A stretch of 64,000 nucleotides of DNA, from NCBI GenBank assembly GCA_016235155.1, contig JACRLW010000053.1:62298-126297 (forward strand). Reading direction: 5' to 3'. The notes under the pieces were generated by a model, which worked only from the letters and a program-made list of their open reading frames with translations, was not told the origin of the DNA and searched no databases. Below are positions 18,136-29,357 of this stretch, one piece after another; the first letter of the stretch is position 1, and every line of letters begins with the position of its first letter. A program made the position numbers and the translations under genes. This DNA is from Planctomycetota bacterium (GTDB taxonomy: Bacteria; Planctomycetota; UBA1135; UBA2386).

Positions 18136-20820
18136 GTGCGAGTGACCCGCCTCGCGGTCGCCTGTGGCGTCGCGTTGGCGCTCGGCGCGTGCCGCGGCGA
18201 TCCCGCGCCGCGCTCACCGCACGAGTTCGTCGGCCGCAAGCCCGACGGCCGAACGGTGACTCCCGTCAACCAAACGCTTGCGCCGTTCGGAGGATTCGTC
18301 GACCTGCCCGGGCTGCGGCCGCAAGCGATCGGGTTCTCGCGCGACGGCGCGAAGCTCCTGGTGTCCGGCAAGACCGCCGAGCTGCTCGTGCTGGACGCGG
18401 ACGACGGCGCCGTGCTGCAGCGCGTCGCCTTCCCGCACGACGATCGCCGCGAAGCGTCGGTCGAGCCGGTGTCGCCGAACATCCAAAAGCCCGACACGAA
18501 GGGTCAGCTCAGCTACACGGGCCTGCTGATCGCGGACGACGGCAAGCGCGTGTTCCTCAGCAACGTGCGCGGCTCGATCAAGGTCTTCGCGTTCGGCGAC
18601 GACGGCGCGCTCGCGCCGTCGCACACGCTGCCCTTGCCGCCCGCGAACGCTCCGCGTCGTGACGAGGAGATCCCGACCGGTCTCGCGCTCTCGCGTGACG
18701 GTGGGACGCTCTGGGTCTGCGGCATGCTCGGCAACCGTCTGCTCGAACTCGACTCGAGCACGGGCGACCTGCGGCGGACCATCGAGGTCGGCGTCGCGCC
18801 GTGGGACGTGGTCCTCGCCGGCGAACGGCTCTTCGTCAGCAACTTCGGCGGGCGGCGACCCGCGGCAGGCGATCTGGTCGGACCCGCGGGTCGTGGCACC
18901 ACGGTGCGCGTCGATCCCGTGCGACACGTCGCGAGCGAGGGTTCGGTCAGCGTGATCGACCTCGCGAGCGGAGCGGTCGTGCGCGAGACACCCACCGGCC
19001 TGCACGCCTGCGATCTCGCGCTCTCGCCCGACGGCCGTTTCGTCGTCTGCTGCAACGCGGGCAGCGACAACCTCAGCGTGCTCGACGCGCGCGACGGCAC
19101 GCTGGTCGACACGATCTGGGCGAAGCCGTCCCCCGCGGACCTGCTCGGCGCGACTCCGAACGCGCTCGCGTTCGCGCCGGACGGCGAGCGGCTCTACGTC
19201 GCGAATGGCACGCAGAACGCGATCGGCGTGATCGACTTCGACCCGGACGAGCGCGGTGACAGCCGGTTGCGCGGACTGATCCCCGTCGGGTGGTTCCCCG
19301 GTGCGCTGCTCTTCGACGCCGCCCGCACGCGGGTCGTCGCCGCGAACGTGAAGGGCATCGGCTTCGGCCGCGAACGCCGCAGCGACGGCGAACCCGAGTT
19401 CAACTCGCACCAGTACCACGGCTCGGTCTCGCTCTGTCCTTTGCCGGACGACGAACTGCTCGAGCGACTCACCGTGCAGGTCGACGTCGGCTTGCGCCGG
19501 GATGCGATCGAGCATGCGCTCTTGCCGCCGCGCCCGGGCGTGCCGGCGCGCGCGATCCCCGAACGCGTCGGCGAGCCGAGCCTGATCCGGCACGTCGTCT
19601 ACGTGATCAAGGAGAACCGCACCTACGACCAGGTGCTCGGCGACCTGCCGCAGGGACGCGGCGATCCGGAACTCTGCGTGTTCGGCGAGCGCATCACGCC
19701 GAACCAGCACGCGATCGCGCGGCAATTCGTCCTGCTCGACAACACCTACTGCGCGGGGATCCTCTCGGCGGACGGCCACCAGTGGAGCACGACGGCGTTC
19801 GCCACCGACTACATGGAGAAGAGCTTTGCGGGCTTCCCGCGCAGCTACCCCGACGGCATGGGCGAGGACGAGGACGACGCGCTCGCATACTCACCCGCCG
19901 GCTTCATCTGGGACCACGCGTTGGCTCGGGGGATCACGCTGCGCAACTACGGCGAGTTCTGCGGGCCGAAGGTGCGCTGGCGCGATGCGTCGCGATCGGG
20001 CGAGCCCGACTTTTTGGCCTGCTGGAAGGCGTGGCAAGGGGAGACCGACGACGTCGTCTTCCAGTGCGCGCCGATGGTGCCTCCGCTCGAACCGCATTCG
20101 CCGCCGCACTACGTCGGTTGGAACATGTCCGTGCCCGACCAGTACCGCGCCGACGTCTTCCTGCGCGAGCTGGCGGAGTTCGAGAGCAGGGGCGAGTTCC
20201 CGCAACTCACGATCGTCTGCCTGCCGAACGATCACACCAGCGGCACCGACGAGGACTGTCCGACGCCCGCGGCATGCATGGCCGACAACGACCTCGCGTT
20301 CGGGCGCATCGTCGAGGGCCTGAGTCGTTCGCGCTTCTGGCCGAGGATGGCGATCTTTGGGATCGAAGACGACCCGCAGGCCGGTTGGGACCACGTGAGC
20401 GGCTATCGCACGACCTGCTACGTCGCCGGCCCGTACGTGAAGCGCGGCGTGACGGTCGGCACGCAGTTCAACACGACGAGCGTGCTCCGCACGATCGAGC
20501 AGATCCTCGGCATCCCGCCGATGAACCAGTTCGACGCCAGCGCGACGCCGATGCACGACGCGTTCACCGACGTCGCGGACCTCACGCCGTTTTGCGCGCT
20601 GCCCGCGAACATCCGCCTCGACGAGATGAACCCGAAGGCCGGGTCCCTCCTCGACGCCGTGCTCCGCGACGACGCCCTCGCCTCCGCGTCGATCGACTTC
20701 TCGGCGGTCGACCGTGCGCCGGAGGACCTGCTCAATCGCATCCTGTGGCGCGCGATGCGCGGGACTGCGGTGCCGTATCCGGACTGGGCGGTGACGAAGG
20801 TCGCGGACGACGACGACTGA
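18136..20820 (+). CDS. Lipoprotein with beta-propeller and phosphoesterase (alkaline phosphatase superfamily) domains
   Basis: The product is 894 aa from the GTG at 18136, preceded by AGGACGA; a second GTG at 18142 is also possible. The ATG at 18106 overlaps slyD and lacks a ribosome binding site. The signal has a lipobox LGAC. Residues about 40-440 form a YncE-type propeller with repeats such as ALSRDGGTLWVCGMLGNRL and ALSPDGRFVVCCNAGSDN. From about residue 490 follows a phosphoesterase domain (YVIKENRTYDQVLGDL, DNTYCAGILSADGHQWST, IVCLPNDHTSGTD). Similar fusions are exported in planctomycetes and acidobacteria; the substrate is unknown. Confidence 0.85.
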   Translation: MRVTRLAVACGVALALGACRGDPAPRSPHEFVGRKPDGRTVTPVNQTLAPFGGFVDLPGLRPQAIGFSRDGAKLLVSGKTAELLVLDADDGAVLQRVAFPHDDRREASVEPVSPNIQKPDTKGQLSYTGLLIADDGKRVFLSNVRGSIKVFAFGDDGALAPSHTLPLPPANAPRRDEEIPTGLALSRDGGTLWVCGMLGNRLLELDSSTGDLRRTIEVGVAPWDVVLAGERLFVSNFGGRRPAAGDLVGPAGRGTTVRVDPVRHVASEGSVSVIDLASGAVVRETPTGLHACDLALSPDGRFVVCCNAGSDNLSVLDARDGTLVDTIWAKPSPADLLGATPNALAFAPDGERLYVANGTQNAIGVIDFDPDERGDSRLRGLIPVGWFPGALLFDAARTRVVAANVKGIGFGRERRSDGEPEFNSHQYHGSVSLCPLPDDELLERLTVQVDVGLRRDAIEHALLPPRPGVPARAIPERVGEPSLIRHVVYVIKENRTYDQVLGDLPQGRGDPELCVFGERITPNQHAIARQFVLLDNTYCAGILSADGHQWSTTAFATDYMEKSFAGFPRSYPDGMGEDEDDALAYSPAGFIWDHALARGITLRNYGEFCGPKVRWRDASRSGEPDFLACWKAWQGETDDVVFQCAPMVPPLEPHSPPHYVGWNMSVPDQYRADVFLRELAEFESRGEFPQLTIVCLPNDHTSGTDEDCPTPAACMADNDLAFGRIVEGLSRSRFWPRMAIFGIEDDPQAGWDHVSGYRTTCYVAGPYVKRGVTVGTQFNTTSVLRTIEQILGIPPMNQFDASATPMHDAFTDVADLTPFCALPANIRLDEMNPKAGSLLDAVLRDDALASASIDFSAVDRAPEDLLNRILWRAMRGTAVPYPDWAVTKVADDDD

Positions 20821-20829
20821 GCGACGTCG

Positions 20830-22566
20830 TCACTTCACGGCGAGCGCCGTCATCCCCTCGCGCAGCTCCACCGCGCGCTTCTTCGCCTTCGCGTCGATCT
20901 CGACGAGCCACGAGCGGCGAGGGCGGGTGCGCGGGGCGTCGCCTTCTTTCGCTTCGCCTTCCGGCTTGTCGTCGGTCTTCTCCGCGTCGGACTGCTCTTG
21001 CGGCGAGAGCACCTTCAGGCCGATCTTCGAAAGGGTCTTCGCGTAGGGGAGCTCCTGCGTGCCGTCGACGTACTTGTCGAAGAACGAACCCATGCGCTTG
21101 CCGGCGACCTTCTCGCAGGCGCGTTCGAAGTCCGCGTCCTCGAAGCCCGCGCCGGAGGACATGCACTGCTCGTAGACGGCGCGCATGACGTCGTCGAGGG
21201 AGCGCTTGCCGTCGGTCGCGTCGCGGATCTCGACGTCGAGCAGGAGCCCGAGCAGCATGCCCTTGTTGTAGTAGTCGGGCGCGGTGCGACCGCGGCGCAT
21301 GTAGGGCGCGTCCCAGACCGTCCAACTCGCGTCGGCGACGCTCATCTTGAGGCGGCCGGGGTTGTTCTGCAGGGTGCGGATCTCGCTCGCGATCGCGTCG
21401 AGCCAGAAGTGCTCGGCGTCCCAGATGCCCGCGCGCACGAGGAGGAGGTCGCCGTAGTAGCTCGTCACGCCTTCGCTGAGCCAGAGGAAGCGCGTGCGGT
21501 TCGGGCCGGCGTAGTCGAAGGGACCCAGCGCCTTCGGACGCAGGCGCTTCACGTTCCACGCGTGGAAGAACTCGTGGCTGGCGAGCGAATCCCACGCCGA
21601 CGGGTCGTCGGGCCGAGAACCGCCCAGATCCATCATCCCCATGTCGCAGGAGTTGAGGTGCTCGAGGCCGCCGCCGCCGGGGAACGAGATGAGGAACACG
21701 TAGCGGTCGTACGCCGGCTTGCCCCACATCGCGTGGTGGGCACGGACCATCGTCGTGTAGCGGGCGACGATCGCGTCGCGGTCGTTGCGATCGTGCTCGA
21801 AGCCCGACCAGACGATCTCGTAGCGCGTGCCGTCCACGTCGAAGTCGCGCCGCTCGAACTCGCCGACGTGGAAGGGGCAGTCGGCGAAGACGTCGTAGTC
21901 GGACGACGCGAAGGCGAGTTGATCGGGTGCGGTGCGCGTCATGCCGGTCGCGACGTCCCAGCCCGCGGGCAGTTCGAAGCTGAGCTTGTGCGGGATGGCG
22001 ATGCGACCGGGCACGTAGAGCCAGGTCGCGGGACCCTCGAAGCCGTAGGCGCGGAAGCGCGGCGGCGGCTTCTTCGGCGCGGTCTCGCCTTCACCGTCGG
22101 TCTTCGCTTCGCCGGCGGGCTCGTCGCCCTCCTTCGCGTCGCCTTCGGCCGGGTCACGGACCGGGCGACCGAGGCCCTTGCCGAGGCTGAAGCCGGGGCC
22201 GAAGCCCGACGACGCGCGCGTGCGGAGCGAGTAGTCGATCACGATCGACCTTGCGCCCTTGGCGTGCACGTGCCAGGCGTTCGCGTCGTCGCCCTCGACC
22301 TTCAGCATCGCGCCGTTGCCGTCGGTCGCGCTGATCTCGGCGACGTTCTTCCCGAAGTCGTGGAGCGTGTAGGAGCCGGGCTTCCACGCGGGCATGGCGA
22401 CGTCGAGGCGCTCGCCCTGGCAGCCGTCGTATCGGACCCTCACGTGCGCGAACTCTTCCCCGGGGCCGAAGCGCAGCCGGAACTCGGCGCTGGTCTGCGC
22501 CGGAGCGGATCCGGCGGAAAGGGCGACCCAGGACAAACACAGGATGGCTCGTGGCCTCGTCGTCAT
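20830..22566 (-). CDS. Secreted M61 (glycyl aminopeptidase-like) metallopeptidase
   Basis: The product is 578 aa, starting at MTTRPRAILCLSW with a signal peptide ending near APAQ. The zinc motif is HEFFHAWNVKRLRP near residue 331, with the family's LWLSEGVTSYYGDL (glutamate ligand) downstream; the N-terminal M61 beta domain is recognisable (MPAWKPGSYTLHDF). An acidic Lys/Glu insert sits near residues 138-170. M61 enzymes remove N-terminal residues, often Gly or Ala, and usually end in a PDZ domain. Here the PDZ domain is missing and a short charged tail replaces it. The 1161-aa ORF-track start is antisense to the next gene. Confidence 0.88.
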   Translation of the reverse strand: MTTRPRAILCLSWVALSAGSAPAQTSAEFRLRFGPGEEFAHVRVRYDGCQGERLDVAMPAWKPGSYTLHDFGKNVAEISATDGNGAMLKVEGDDANAWHVHAKGARSIVIDYSLRTRASSGFGPGFSLGKGLGRPVRDPAEGDAKEGDEPAGEAKTDGEGETAPKKPPPRFRAYGFEGPATWLYVPGRIAIPHKLSFELPAGWDVATGMTRTAPDQLAFASSDYDVFADCPFHVGEFERRDFDVDGTRYEIVWSGFEHDRNDRDAIVARYTTMVRAHHAMWGKPAYDRYVFLISFPGGGGLEHLNSCDMGMMDLGGSRPDDPSAWDSLASHEFFHAWNVKRLRPKALGPFDYAGPNRTRFLWLSEGVTSYYGDLLLVRAGIWDAEHFWLDAIASEIRTLQNNPGRLKMSVADASWTVWDAPYMRRGRTAPDYYNKGMLLGLLLDVEIRDATDGKRSLDDVMRAVYEQCMSSGAGFEDADFERACEKVAGKRMGSFFDKYVDGTQELPYAKTLSKIGLKVLSPQEQSDAEKTDDKPEGEAKEGDAPRTRPRRSWLVEIDAKAKKRAVELREGMTALAVK

Positions 22567-22639
22567 GGTGCGGAGCGATTCGTGGATCGTTCTCGGCGAG
22601 GCGCGATCGAGCGGCGCCTCACGGCCGGATGACGAGTCG

Positions 22640-22645
22640 TATCCT
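22640..22645 (+). promoter_or_regulatory. Candidate -10 element (TATCCT) in the M61/FG-GAP divergent region
   Basis: TATCCT lies 30 nt before the GTG start of the FG-GAP gene in the 109-nt gap between divergent genes. The opposite strand of the same sequence reads GGATACGAC, so a shared control region is possible. Confidence 0.22.
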
Positions 22646-22675
22646 TCCCGACGGCCGCGAGTCGAGTGAGCGCGC

Positions 22676-25255
22676 GTGCGGAAATCGTCCTTCTTCATCT
22701 CCTTCGTGCTCCTGGTCGCGACGCCGAGCGTCGCGCAGGTCCGACCGATCCAGGCGCCGGCGGCGCTCGCGGATCCACGGACCCGTCTGCCCGGAGGGAT
22801 GGGCGAGGCGGTGAGTTGCGCCGTCGCGGACTTCGACGGCGACGGCCGGGCGGACTTCGCTCGCGCCGCGGCCGATCGCGTGCGCGTGCTGTTCCAGGAG
22901 GCGTCGGGCGTCTTCGCGGAGAAAGCCGGGCAGGTGCCGATCGTCTTCGGCGCCCTGGCGCGCTGCCGAGCGATCGCGGCGGGCGACTTCGACGGCGATC
23001 TCGACGTCGACCTCGTCGTCGGCCTGCTGACCTCGGCCGACGTTCTGCTGATCAACGACGGCACCGGCACCTTCACGCGCGGGCCGGCCGGCGCGATCCC
23101 GCCGACGCCGTTCGTCGCGACGCTGCGCCTCGTGGTCGCGAACTTCGACGGCCGCGGGCCCGACGCCCTGCTGGTTCTCGCCGCGAACGCGCCGCCGCGG
23201 CTGCTGTACGCGAACTTCGGCGGCACGTTCTTCGACGCCTCGGGGTTCCTGCCGTCGGTCGCGCTGCAGGCGCGCGAGGTCGCCGCCGCCGGGGATCTCG
23301 ATCGCGACGGCTTCCCCGACCTCGTGCTCGGCGGGACCGCGCTCGCGCCGACCTTGTTCCTCTTCAACGCCGGCAACGGGGACTTCACGCAAGGCGTGAC
23401 GAACACGCCGTTCGCGCTCACGACGCGCGACGCGGTGATCACGGACGTCGACGGCACGCCGCCGAACGAGGTCGTGCTCGCGCCCGACGCCGGCGTCGCT
23501 TCGTCACCGGTCGTGTTGCGCGTGTCGCGCACGAACATCGTGAGGATCCCGCCGCAGGCCGGCGGCTTCGTGCTCCAAAGTTGGCAGCGCATCACGCTCG
23601 GTGACTTCGACGGCGACGCGCTCGCGGATCTGCTGGCGCTCGACGGCGACGGTGCGCTGTGGAGCGGTCGCGGGCTCGGCAACGGCAACTTCATGGCCGC
23701 GGTCGCGCTGCTCGACGCTGCGAATCGCCGCGGTCCGTGCGTCGCCGACTTCGAGCCCGATGGCGACCTCGACGTGTGGGTGCCCGGTTCGACCCATCGC
23801 GACGCGATCCTGCTCGGCGGACCCGGCGGCGCGTTCACCGCGACCGAGGACTCGACGTCACCGGATCGCGGTGCGTTCGCGGGATGGCGTACGGCGATCG
23901 TCGACGCCACCGGCGACGGCGATCTCGACGTGATGCTGTGTTCGTCCACCGGTCGCTTCGCGCTATGGGCGAACGACGGCGGCGCGCGCTTCGCCGCGAG
24001 TCCGCTCACGCCGCCTGACCAGACGGGGCTCGGTTCGATCGTCGCGTTGCTCGCGGGGCGACTCGTGGCATCCGGAAGCGCGCGGGACCTGTTCGTCGTC
24101 GGGCAGCCCAATCCGCTGGCGCCGAGCGGTTTTGCGGTCTTCGGCCGTCCGAACGGCGGCGTCTGGGTCGATCGCAGCAGCATGATCGCCGGCACGCAGG
24201 CCGGTCGGGTGCTGACCGCGGCAACGCTTGCGACCTTCGGCGCGGCGACGAGCTCCGTCGCGCGCAGCGATCTCGTGCTGGGCGATGCGACCGGCAACGT
24301 GAGCGTGCACCACAACGACGGCTCGACGATCGCCGCGATCGCCGCCGCGATCCCGATCGTGCACTCGGGGAATGTGCTCGCCCTGTTGAGCGGCGACCTC
24401 GATCGCGACGGCGCGGCCGACGTCGTCGTGCTGCCGAGCGGCGGTCCGCCCGAGTTCCATCGCGCGTTGCCGCCCGATCACCTGCACTTCGGGCATGTTC
24501 CCGGCGCGTTCCCGACCGCCGTCCCGGCGCTCGCGGGCGTGATCGACGACTTCGACGGCGACGGCCGCAACGACCTGATCTTCGCCACGCCGGGCACGCC
24601 GCAGGGGCTGACGATGTTCCGCGGGGTCGCCGGAGGCTTCGTCGAGGTCACCTCGGCCGAACTCGGTGCGGTGCCCGCGGTGCAGGACGTGCGCGCCCTC
24701 GCCGCGCTCGGTCCGCCGGACGCGCGCCGCGTGGTCGTCGGTCGCGGCACCGGCGACGACCTCTTGATCGAGCGTCCGGCGGGGGGACCGTTCCGCCTCG
24801 TCGAAGCGCTGGCGGTTCACGGCAGCAACTCGACTCGCGAACTGCACGGCGCGGACCTCGACACCGACGGTGACGATGATCTCATCGTTGCGCGCGCGGA
24901 CGCCTCACCGCTCGTGCTGCTGCGCAGCGACGTCGGTCTCGCCGCGCGCGGTCCGGCGCAGGCCGGCAACGTGGTGCGGATCGACGGCACGGCGCCGGCC
25001 GGACGGTTGGCCTTCCTGCTGTTCAGCCCCTTCACGATGCGGGTCGAAGTCCCGCCCTTCGGCGTGCTGCGCCTGGTCTCGCCCGCGACCTTCCTCGGCA
25101 CGGTCGTGCCGCCGAGCGGCGCGTTCGCGGTCGAACTGGTCGTGCCGGCGGCGCTCCAGCCGGGCCTGCTGCCGCTGCAGCTCGTCACGCTGGACCCGCT
25201 GAGCGCCGCGATCGAGCTCGGCAATCTCGAAGTCGTGGTCCTCACGCGCACGTAA
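22676..25255 (+). CDS. Secreted FG-GAP/VCBS repeat protein
   Basis: The product is 859 aa with a GTG start and a signal peptide (MRKSSFFISFVLLVATPSVAQ). It has at least seven blades with the calcium-binding FG-GAP signature D-x-D-x-D-G-x-x-D: DFDGDGRADF, DFDGDLDVDL, DLDRDGFPDL, DFDGDALADL, DATGDGDLDVM, DLDRDGAADVVVL, DFDGDGRNDLIF and DLDTDGDDDLIV. They should fold as an integrin-alpha-like propeller. The last about 100 residues form a separate beta domain without the repeat. Such proteins are exported and may bind surfaces, sugars or other cells. Confidence 0.85.
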   Translation: MRKSSFFISFVLLVATPSVAQVRPIQAPAALADPRTRLPGGMGEAVSCAVADFDGDGRADFARAAADRVRVLFQEASGVFAEKAGQVPIVFGALARCRAIAAGDFDGDLDVDLVVGLLTSADVLLINDGTGTFTRGPAGAIPPTPFVATLRLVVANFDGRGPDALLVLAANAPPRLLYANFGGTFFDASGFLPSVALQAREVAAAGDLDRDGFPDLVLGGTALAPTLFLFNAGNGDFTQGVTNTPFALTTRDAVITDVDGTPPNEVVLAPDAGVASSPVVLRVSRTNIVRIPPQAGGFVLQSWQRITLGDFDGDALADLLALDGDGALWSGRGLGNGNFMAAVALLDAANRRGPCVADFEPDGDLDVWVPGSTHRDAILLGGPGGAFTATEDSTSPDRGAFAGWRTAIVDATGDGDLDVMLCSSTGRFALWANDGGARFAASPLTPPDQTGLGSIVALLAGRLVASGSARDLFVVGQPNPLAPSGFAVFGRPNGGVWVDRSSMIAGTQAGRVLTAATLATFGAATSSVARSDLVLGDATGNVSVHHNDGSTIAAIAAAIPIVHSGNVLALLSGDLDRDGAADVVVLPSGGPPEFHRALPPDHLHFGHVPGAFPTAVPALAGVIDDFDGDGRNDLIFATPGTPQGLTMFRGVAGGFVEVTSAELGAVPAVQDVRALAALGPPDARRVVVGRGTGDDLLIERPAGGPFRLVEALAVHGSNSTRELHGADLDTDGDDDLIVARADASPLVLLRSDVGLAARGPAQAGNVVRIDGTAPAGRLAFLLFSPFTMRVEVPPFGVLRLVSPATFLGTVVPPSGAFAVELVVPAALQPGLLPLQLVTLDPLSAAIELGNLEVVVLTRT

Positions 25256-25359
25256 GCGTCCGCGGGATCGCACCTGCGCCTGCCATGCCGGTTCGGCGCA
25301 ACACGTGAGCCCGATCGGACATGGCCCGAGGCGACCGGTCTCGACGACAATCGCGCGCC

Positions 25360-26550
25360 ATGTTCCGCCGAGTCGTCGCCCCGTTGCTCGCTCTCGCTCC
25401 GCTCGCCGCGCAGTCCACGTGGGTCGTCGACGCCGATGGCCGACCGGGCGCTCACTTCGCCGACCTGCCGGCGGCCGTCGGCGCGGCGCAGACGGGTGAC
25501 ACGCTGCTCGTGAGGGCCGCGTCGTTCCCGTACACCGCGTTCGCGACGGACAAAGGACTGCGGGTGCTGGGGGTCGGCGACCCCGTGCTCTACGCGCCGC
25601 GCTGGGTGCCGGTGGTCCGCGTGACGAATCTGCCGTCGACGGCGACCTTCGTCATCGACGGCTTCCACGTTCCGCCCGAGAGTTCGTTCGAGGTCGTGCT
25701 CGCCGCGAACGCGGGGCTCGTCGTGCTATCGCACCTGCGCGCGCTCGAATCGTGCAACTGCGGGCCGGGCGTCATGCTTCCGCCGGGGTTCGCGATCTCG
25801 GACTGCGCGCAGGTCGTCGTCGATTCGTGCGAGAACTTCGGCAAGCCCGCGATCGACGTGTTGCGCAGCGAGGTCGCGATCACGCGCACGCGACTCGGCA
25901 TGAACGCGATCGGAGTCGGGTGGGGGAACTGCCTGCACGTCGACGGCGGTCGCGTGGACGTCGCCGAGTCCGAACTCGACGCGAGCCTCGCGATGGACGT
26001 CCTGGGCAACGCGCAGCCGGCGGTGCGATTGCGAGCGGGACGACTGCGCGTCGGCGCGACGAACGCGAGCTACGTGCAAGGCAGCACGATCCGCGGCATG
26101 GCGTTCCTGCAACCTGCGATCGAAGTCGGCGGCGGCGACCTCGAACTCGACCTCGACGTGAGACTCAATCCGTTCGCCGGCGGCGGCATCCCGTTGCGCA
26201 TGCTCGGTGGAACGCTCACGGTCCGTCAGACCGCGATGGCCGTCGTGCGATCGGCGGCGATCGGCGGCGTTCTCTCGGCCGACGCGATCACCACCGCGCT
26301 CGCACCGGTCGTCCTGTTCGCCGGGCTGCCGATCGCGCCGACCCCGACCGCGCCGTTCGGCACGTTGTGGCTCGATCCGTCGGCGAGCCTCGTCTTGGGC
26401 TTCGGAACCGCGCCTGCGAGCGGGATCGTGAGCGGCGCGATCGCGCTCCCGAACGGGTTGCCGCCGGGGTTGATCGTGAGCTTGCAGTGCGTCGCGGACC
26501 TCGGAGCGGGGCTCGAGCTCTCGAGCCCGTCGCTCGTCACGCTGCGCTGA
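25360..26550 (+). CDS. Secreted protein with right-handed beta-helix-like repeats
   Basis: The product is 396 aa from MFRRVVAPLLALAPLAAQ, a signal peptide; the ORF-track start adds 13 charged residues. The mature N terminus (WVVDADGRPGAHFADLPAAV and TGDTLLVRAASFPYTAF) is the typical opening of pectate-lyase-like parallel beta-helix proteins in planctomycetes. The middle continues with short hydrophobic strands ending in ISDCAQVVVDSCEN-type rungs. The C-terminal 100 residues are a different beta domain. No lyase active-site residues are obvious. It probably binds or adheres to polysaccharide. Confidence 0.72.
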   Translation: MFRRVVAPLLALAPLAAQSTWVVDADGRPGAHFADLPAAVGAAQTGDTLLVRAASFPYTAFATDKGLRVLGVGDPVLYAPRWVPVVRVTNLPSTATFVIDGFHVPPESSFEVVLAANAGLVVLSHLRALESCNCGPGVMLPPGFAISDCAQVVVDSCENFGKPAIDVLRSEVAITRTRLGMNAIGVGWGNCLHVDGGRVDVAESELDASLAMDVLGNAQPAVRLRAGRLRVGATNASYVQGSTIRGMAFLQPAIEVGGGDLELDLDVRLNPFAGGGIPLRMLGGTLTVRQTAMAVVRSAAIGGVLSADAITTALAPVVLFAGLPIAPTPTAPFGTLWLDPSASLVLGFGTAPASGIVSGAIALPNGLPPGLIVSLQCVADLGAGLELSSPSLVTLR

Positions 26551-26682
26551 CGCGCGGCAACATCGTTCCGGGACGTCGCGGGCGCGGCCGTCGCATCGGG
26601 GGAACCGGGTCGTGACGAGGCGCCGTTGCGCGCCCCAGGCAGCTCGCTCCGCCGCATCCAGTTTGCGCTCCAGGGCTCGGTG

Positions 26683-26688
26683 TAGGGT
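26683..26688 (+). promoter_or_regulatory. Candidate -10 element (TAGGGT)
   Basis: TAGGGT lies 35 nt before the ATG of the cysteine-rich secreted protein. TTTGCG, 15 nt upstream of it, is a weak -35 candidate. A GGAAG ribosome binding site follows near the ATG. Confidence 0.28.
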
Positions 26689-26723
26689 TCTCGCCAACGA
26701 AGGACCACACCGGAAGAAACACC

Positions 26724-27584
26724 ATGAAGCGCTTCACCATCCTCCTCGCGACCCTGCTCCTCGCCGGCCTTGCCGCCGCGCAGACCCCGCAACTCCAGAG
26801 CTTCGAAGACATCGGCACCTACAGCGCCGATGCCGTCATCGACCTCAGCTTCTCGGGCCAGACCAACGACGGCGGCGAGACCGGCGGGCGGCATCCGCGC
26901 CGTCACTGCCGGCCCGGCTATCGCCGCCACCACAACGGCTGCAACACCTGCCGTCGCCCCGAGCCGCGCTGCATCGACATCCGCTGCCTGCCGATCGTGA
27001 CCGACGAGTGCTTCACGATCAGCGGACGCTGCCTCGACTTGATCGACGAGGTTCGCTTCGGCAGCCGTGTCCTCGCCGAGGGCGGCACGCTCGGTGACGG
27101 CGGTTGGGCCGTCTCGGAAGACGGACGCGAACTCGAAGTCTGTCCGCCGCAGTGCCTGCGTGCCGGCTGCTACGTGATCTCGTTGAAGCGGCGTGGCTGC
27201 GTGGTCGCGCGATTCGGCGTCAACCTGTTCGAGCCCCGCCGGCCGGCGATCGCGTGCGACGAAGAACTGAGCGTCGGCGAGACCCAGTGCATCTACGTCC
27301 ACGACGGCGGCCAGGCCCGGCCGAACCGCATGTTCATCCTCATCAGCCCGGACAACACGCCGTCGGTCATCCCCGGCCTCGTCGAACTCGGCCTCGGCAA
27401 CAACTTCACCAACTACTACTGCGGCGTCGCGCTCGACGGCCCCTGCGCGGTCGAGTGCATCGGCATCGTCCCGCCGGACTTCGTCGGCTTCCGCCTCTAC
27501 TTCCAGATGGTCGTGCTGAACACGAGCGGCCAGTTCCTGCCGCTGCCCGTGACCGAGGTCTGCTCGACGCGCTACGTGCGCTGA
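26724..27584 (+). CDS. Secreted cysteine-rich protein of unknown family
   Basis: The product is 286 aa with a classic signal peptide (MKRFTILLATLLLAGLAAAQ). It has 17 cysteines in total; four lie within a basic His/Arg-rich stretch around residues 55-80 (RHPRRHCRPGYRRHHNGC), and the others are spread along the chain, many in C-x(3-5)-C spacing that suggests a disulfide-stabilised extracellular fold. The C-terminal half has IYVHDGGQARPNRMFILISP and ends with beta strands. I do not recognise it. A GGAAG motif precedes the ATG. It converges on groEL with a shared terminator between them. Confidence 0.75.
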   Translation: MKRFTILLATLLLAGLAAAQTPQLQSFEDIGTYSADAVIDLSFSGQTNDGGETGGRHPRRHCRPGYRRHHNGCNTCRRPEPRCIDIRCLPIVTDECFTISGRCLDLIDEVRFGSRVLAEGGTLGDGGWAVSEDGRELEVCPPQCLRAGCYVISLKRRGCVVARFGVNLFEPRRPAIACDEELSVGETQCIYVHDGGQARPNRMFILISPDNTPSVIPGLVELGLGNNFTNYYCGVALDGPCAVECIGIVPPDFVGFRLYFQMVVLNTSGQFLPLPVTEVCSTRYVR

Positions 27585-27611
27585 TCGAACCGGCGATGGA
27601 CCCGGAAACGC

Positions 27612-27648
27612 GAAGGCCGCGCCACCCGCAGGGGTGGGCGCGGCCTTC
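27612..27648. terminator. Bidirectional terminator between the cysteine-rich protein gene and groEL
   Basis: The arms GAAGGCCGCGCCACCC and GGGTGGGCGCGGCCTTC pair over about 16 bp with one bulged base around a short loop. The hairpin lies between two converging genes, so it can serve both strands. T-rich flanks are short (TTCGTCG on one side). Confidence 0.75.
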
Positions 27649-27673
27649 GTCGTTCATGCGGCGTTCGTGCCGA

Positions 27674-29314
<1,641 letters not shown>

Positions 29315-29357
29315 GGGTCGTGTTCCTGTTGCTTGCGGGTGCGACTGTCCGTGGGGA

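Noticed and set aside
22567-24315. N-terminal extension of the M61 peptidase to 1161 aa
   Set aside because: The extension lies antisense to the FG-GAP gene and is Ser/Arg-rich; the signal peptide is at the later ATG.
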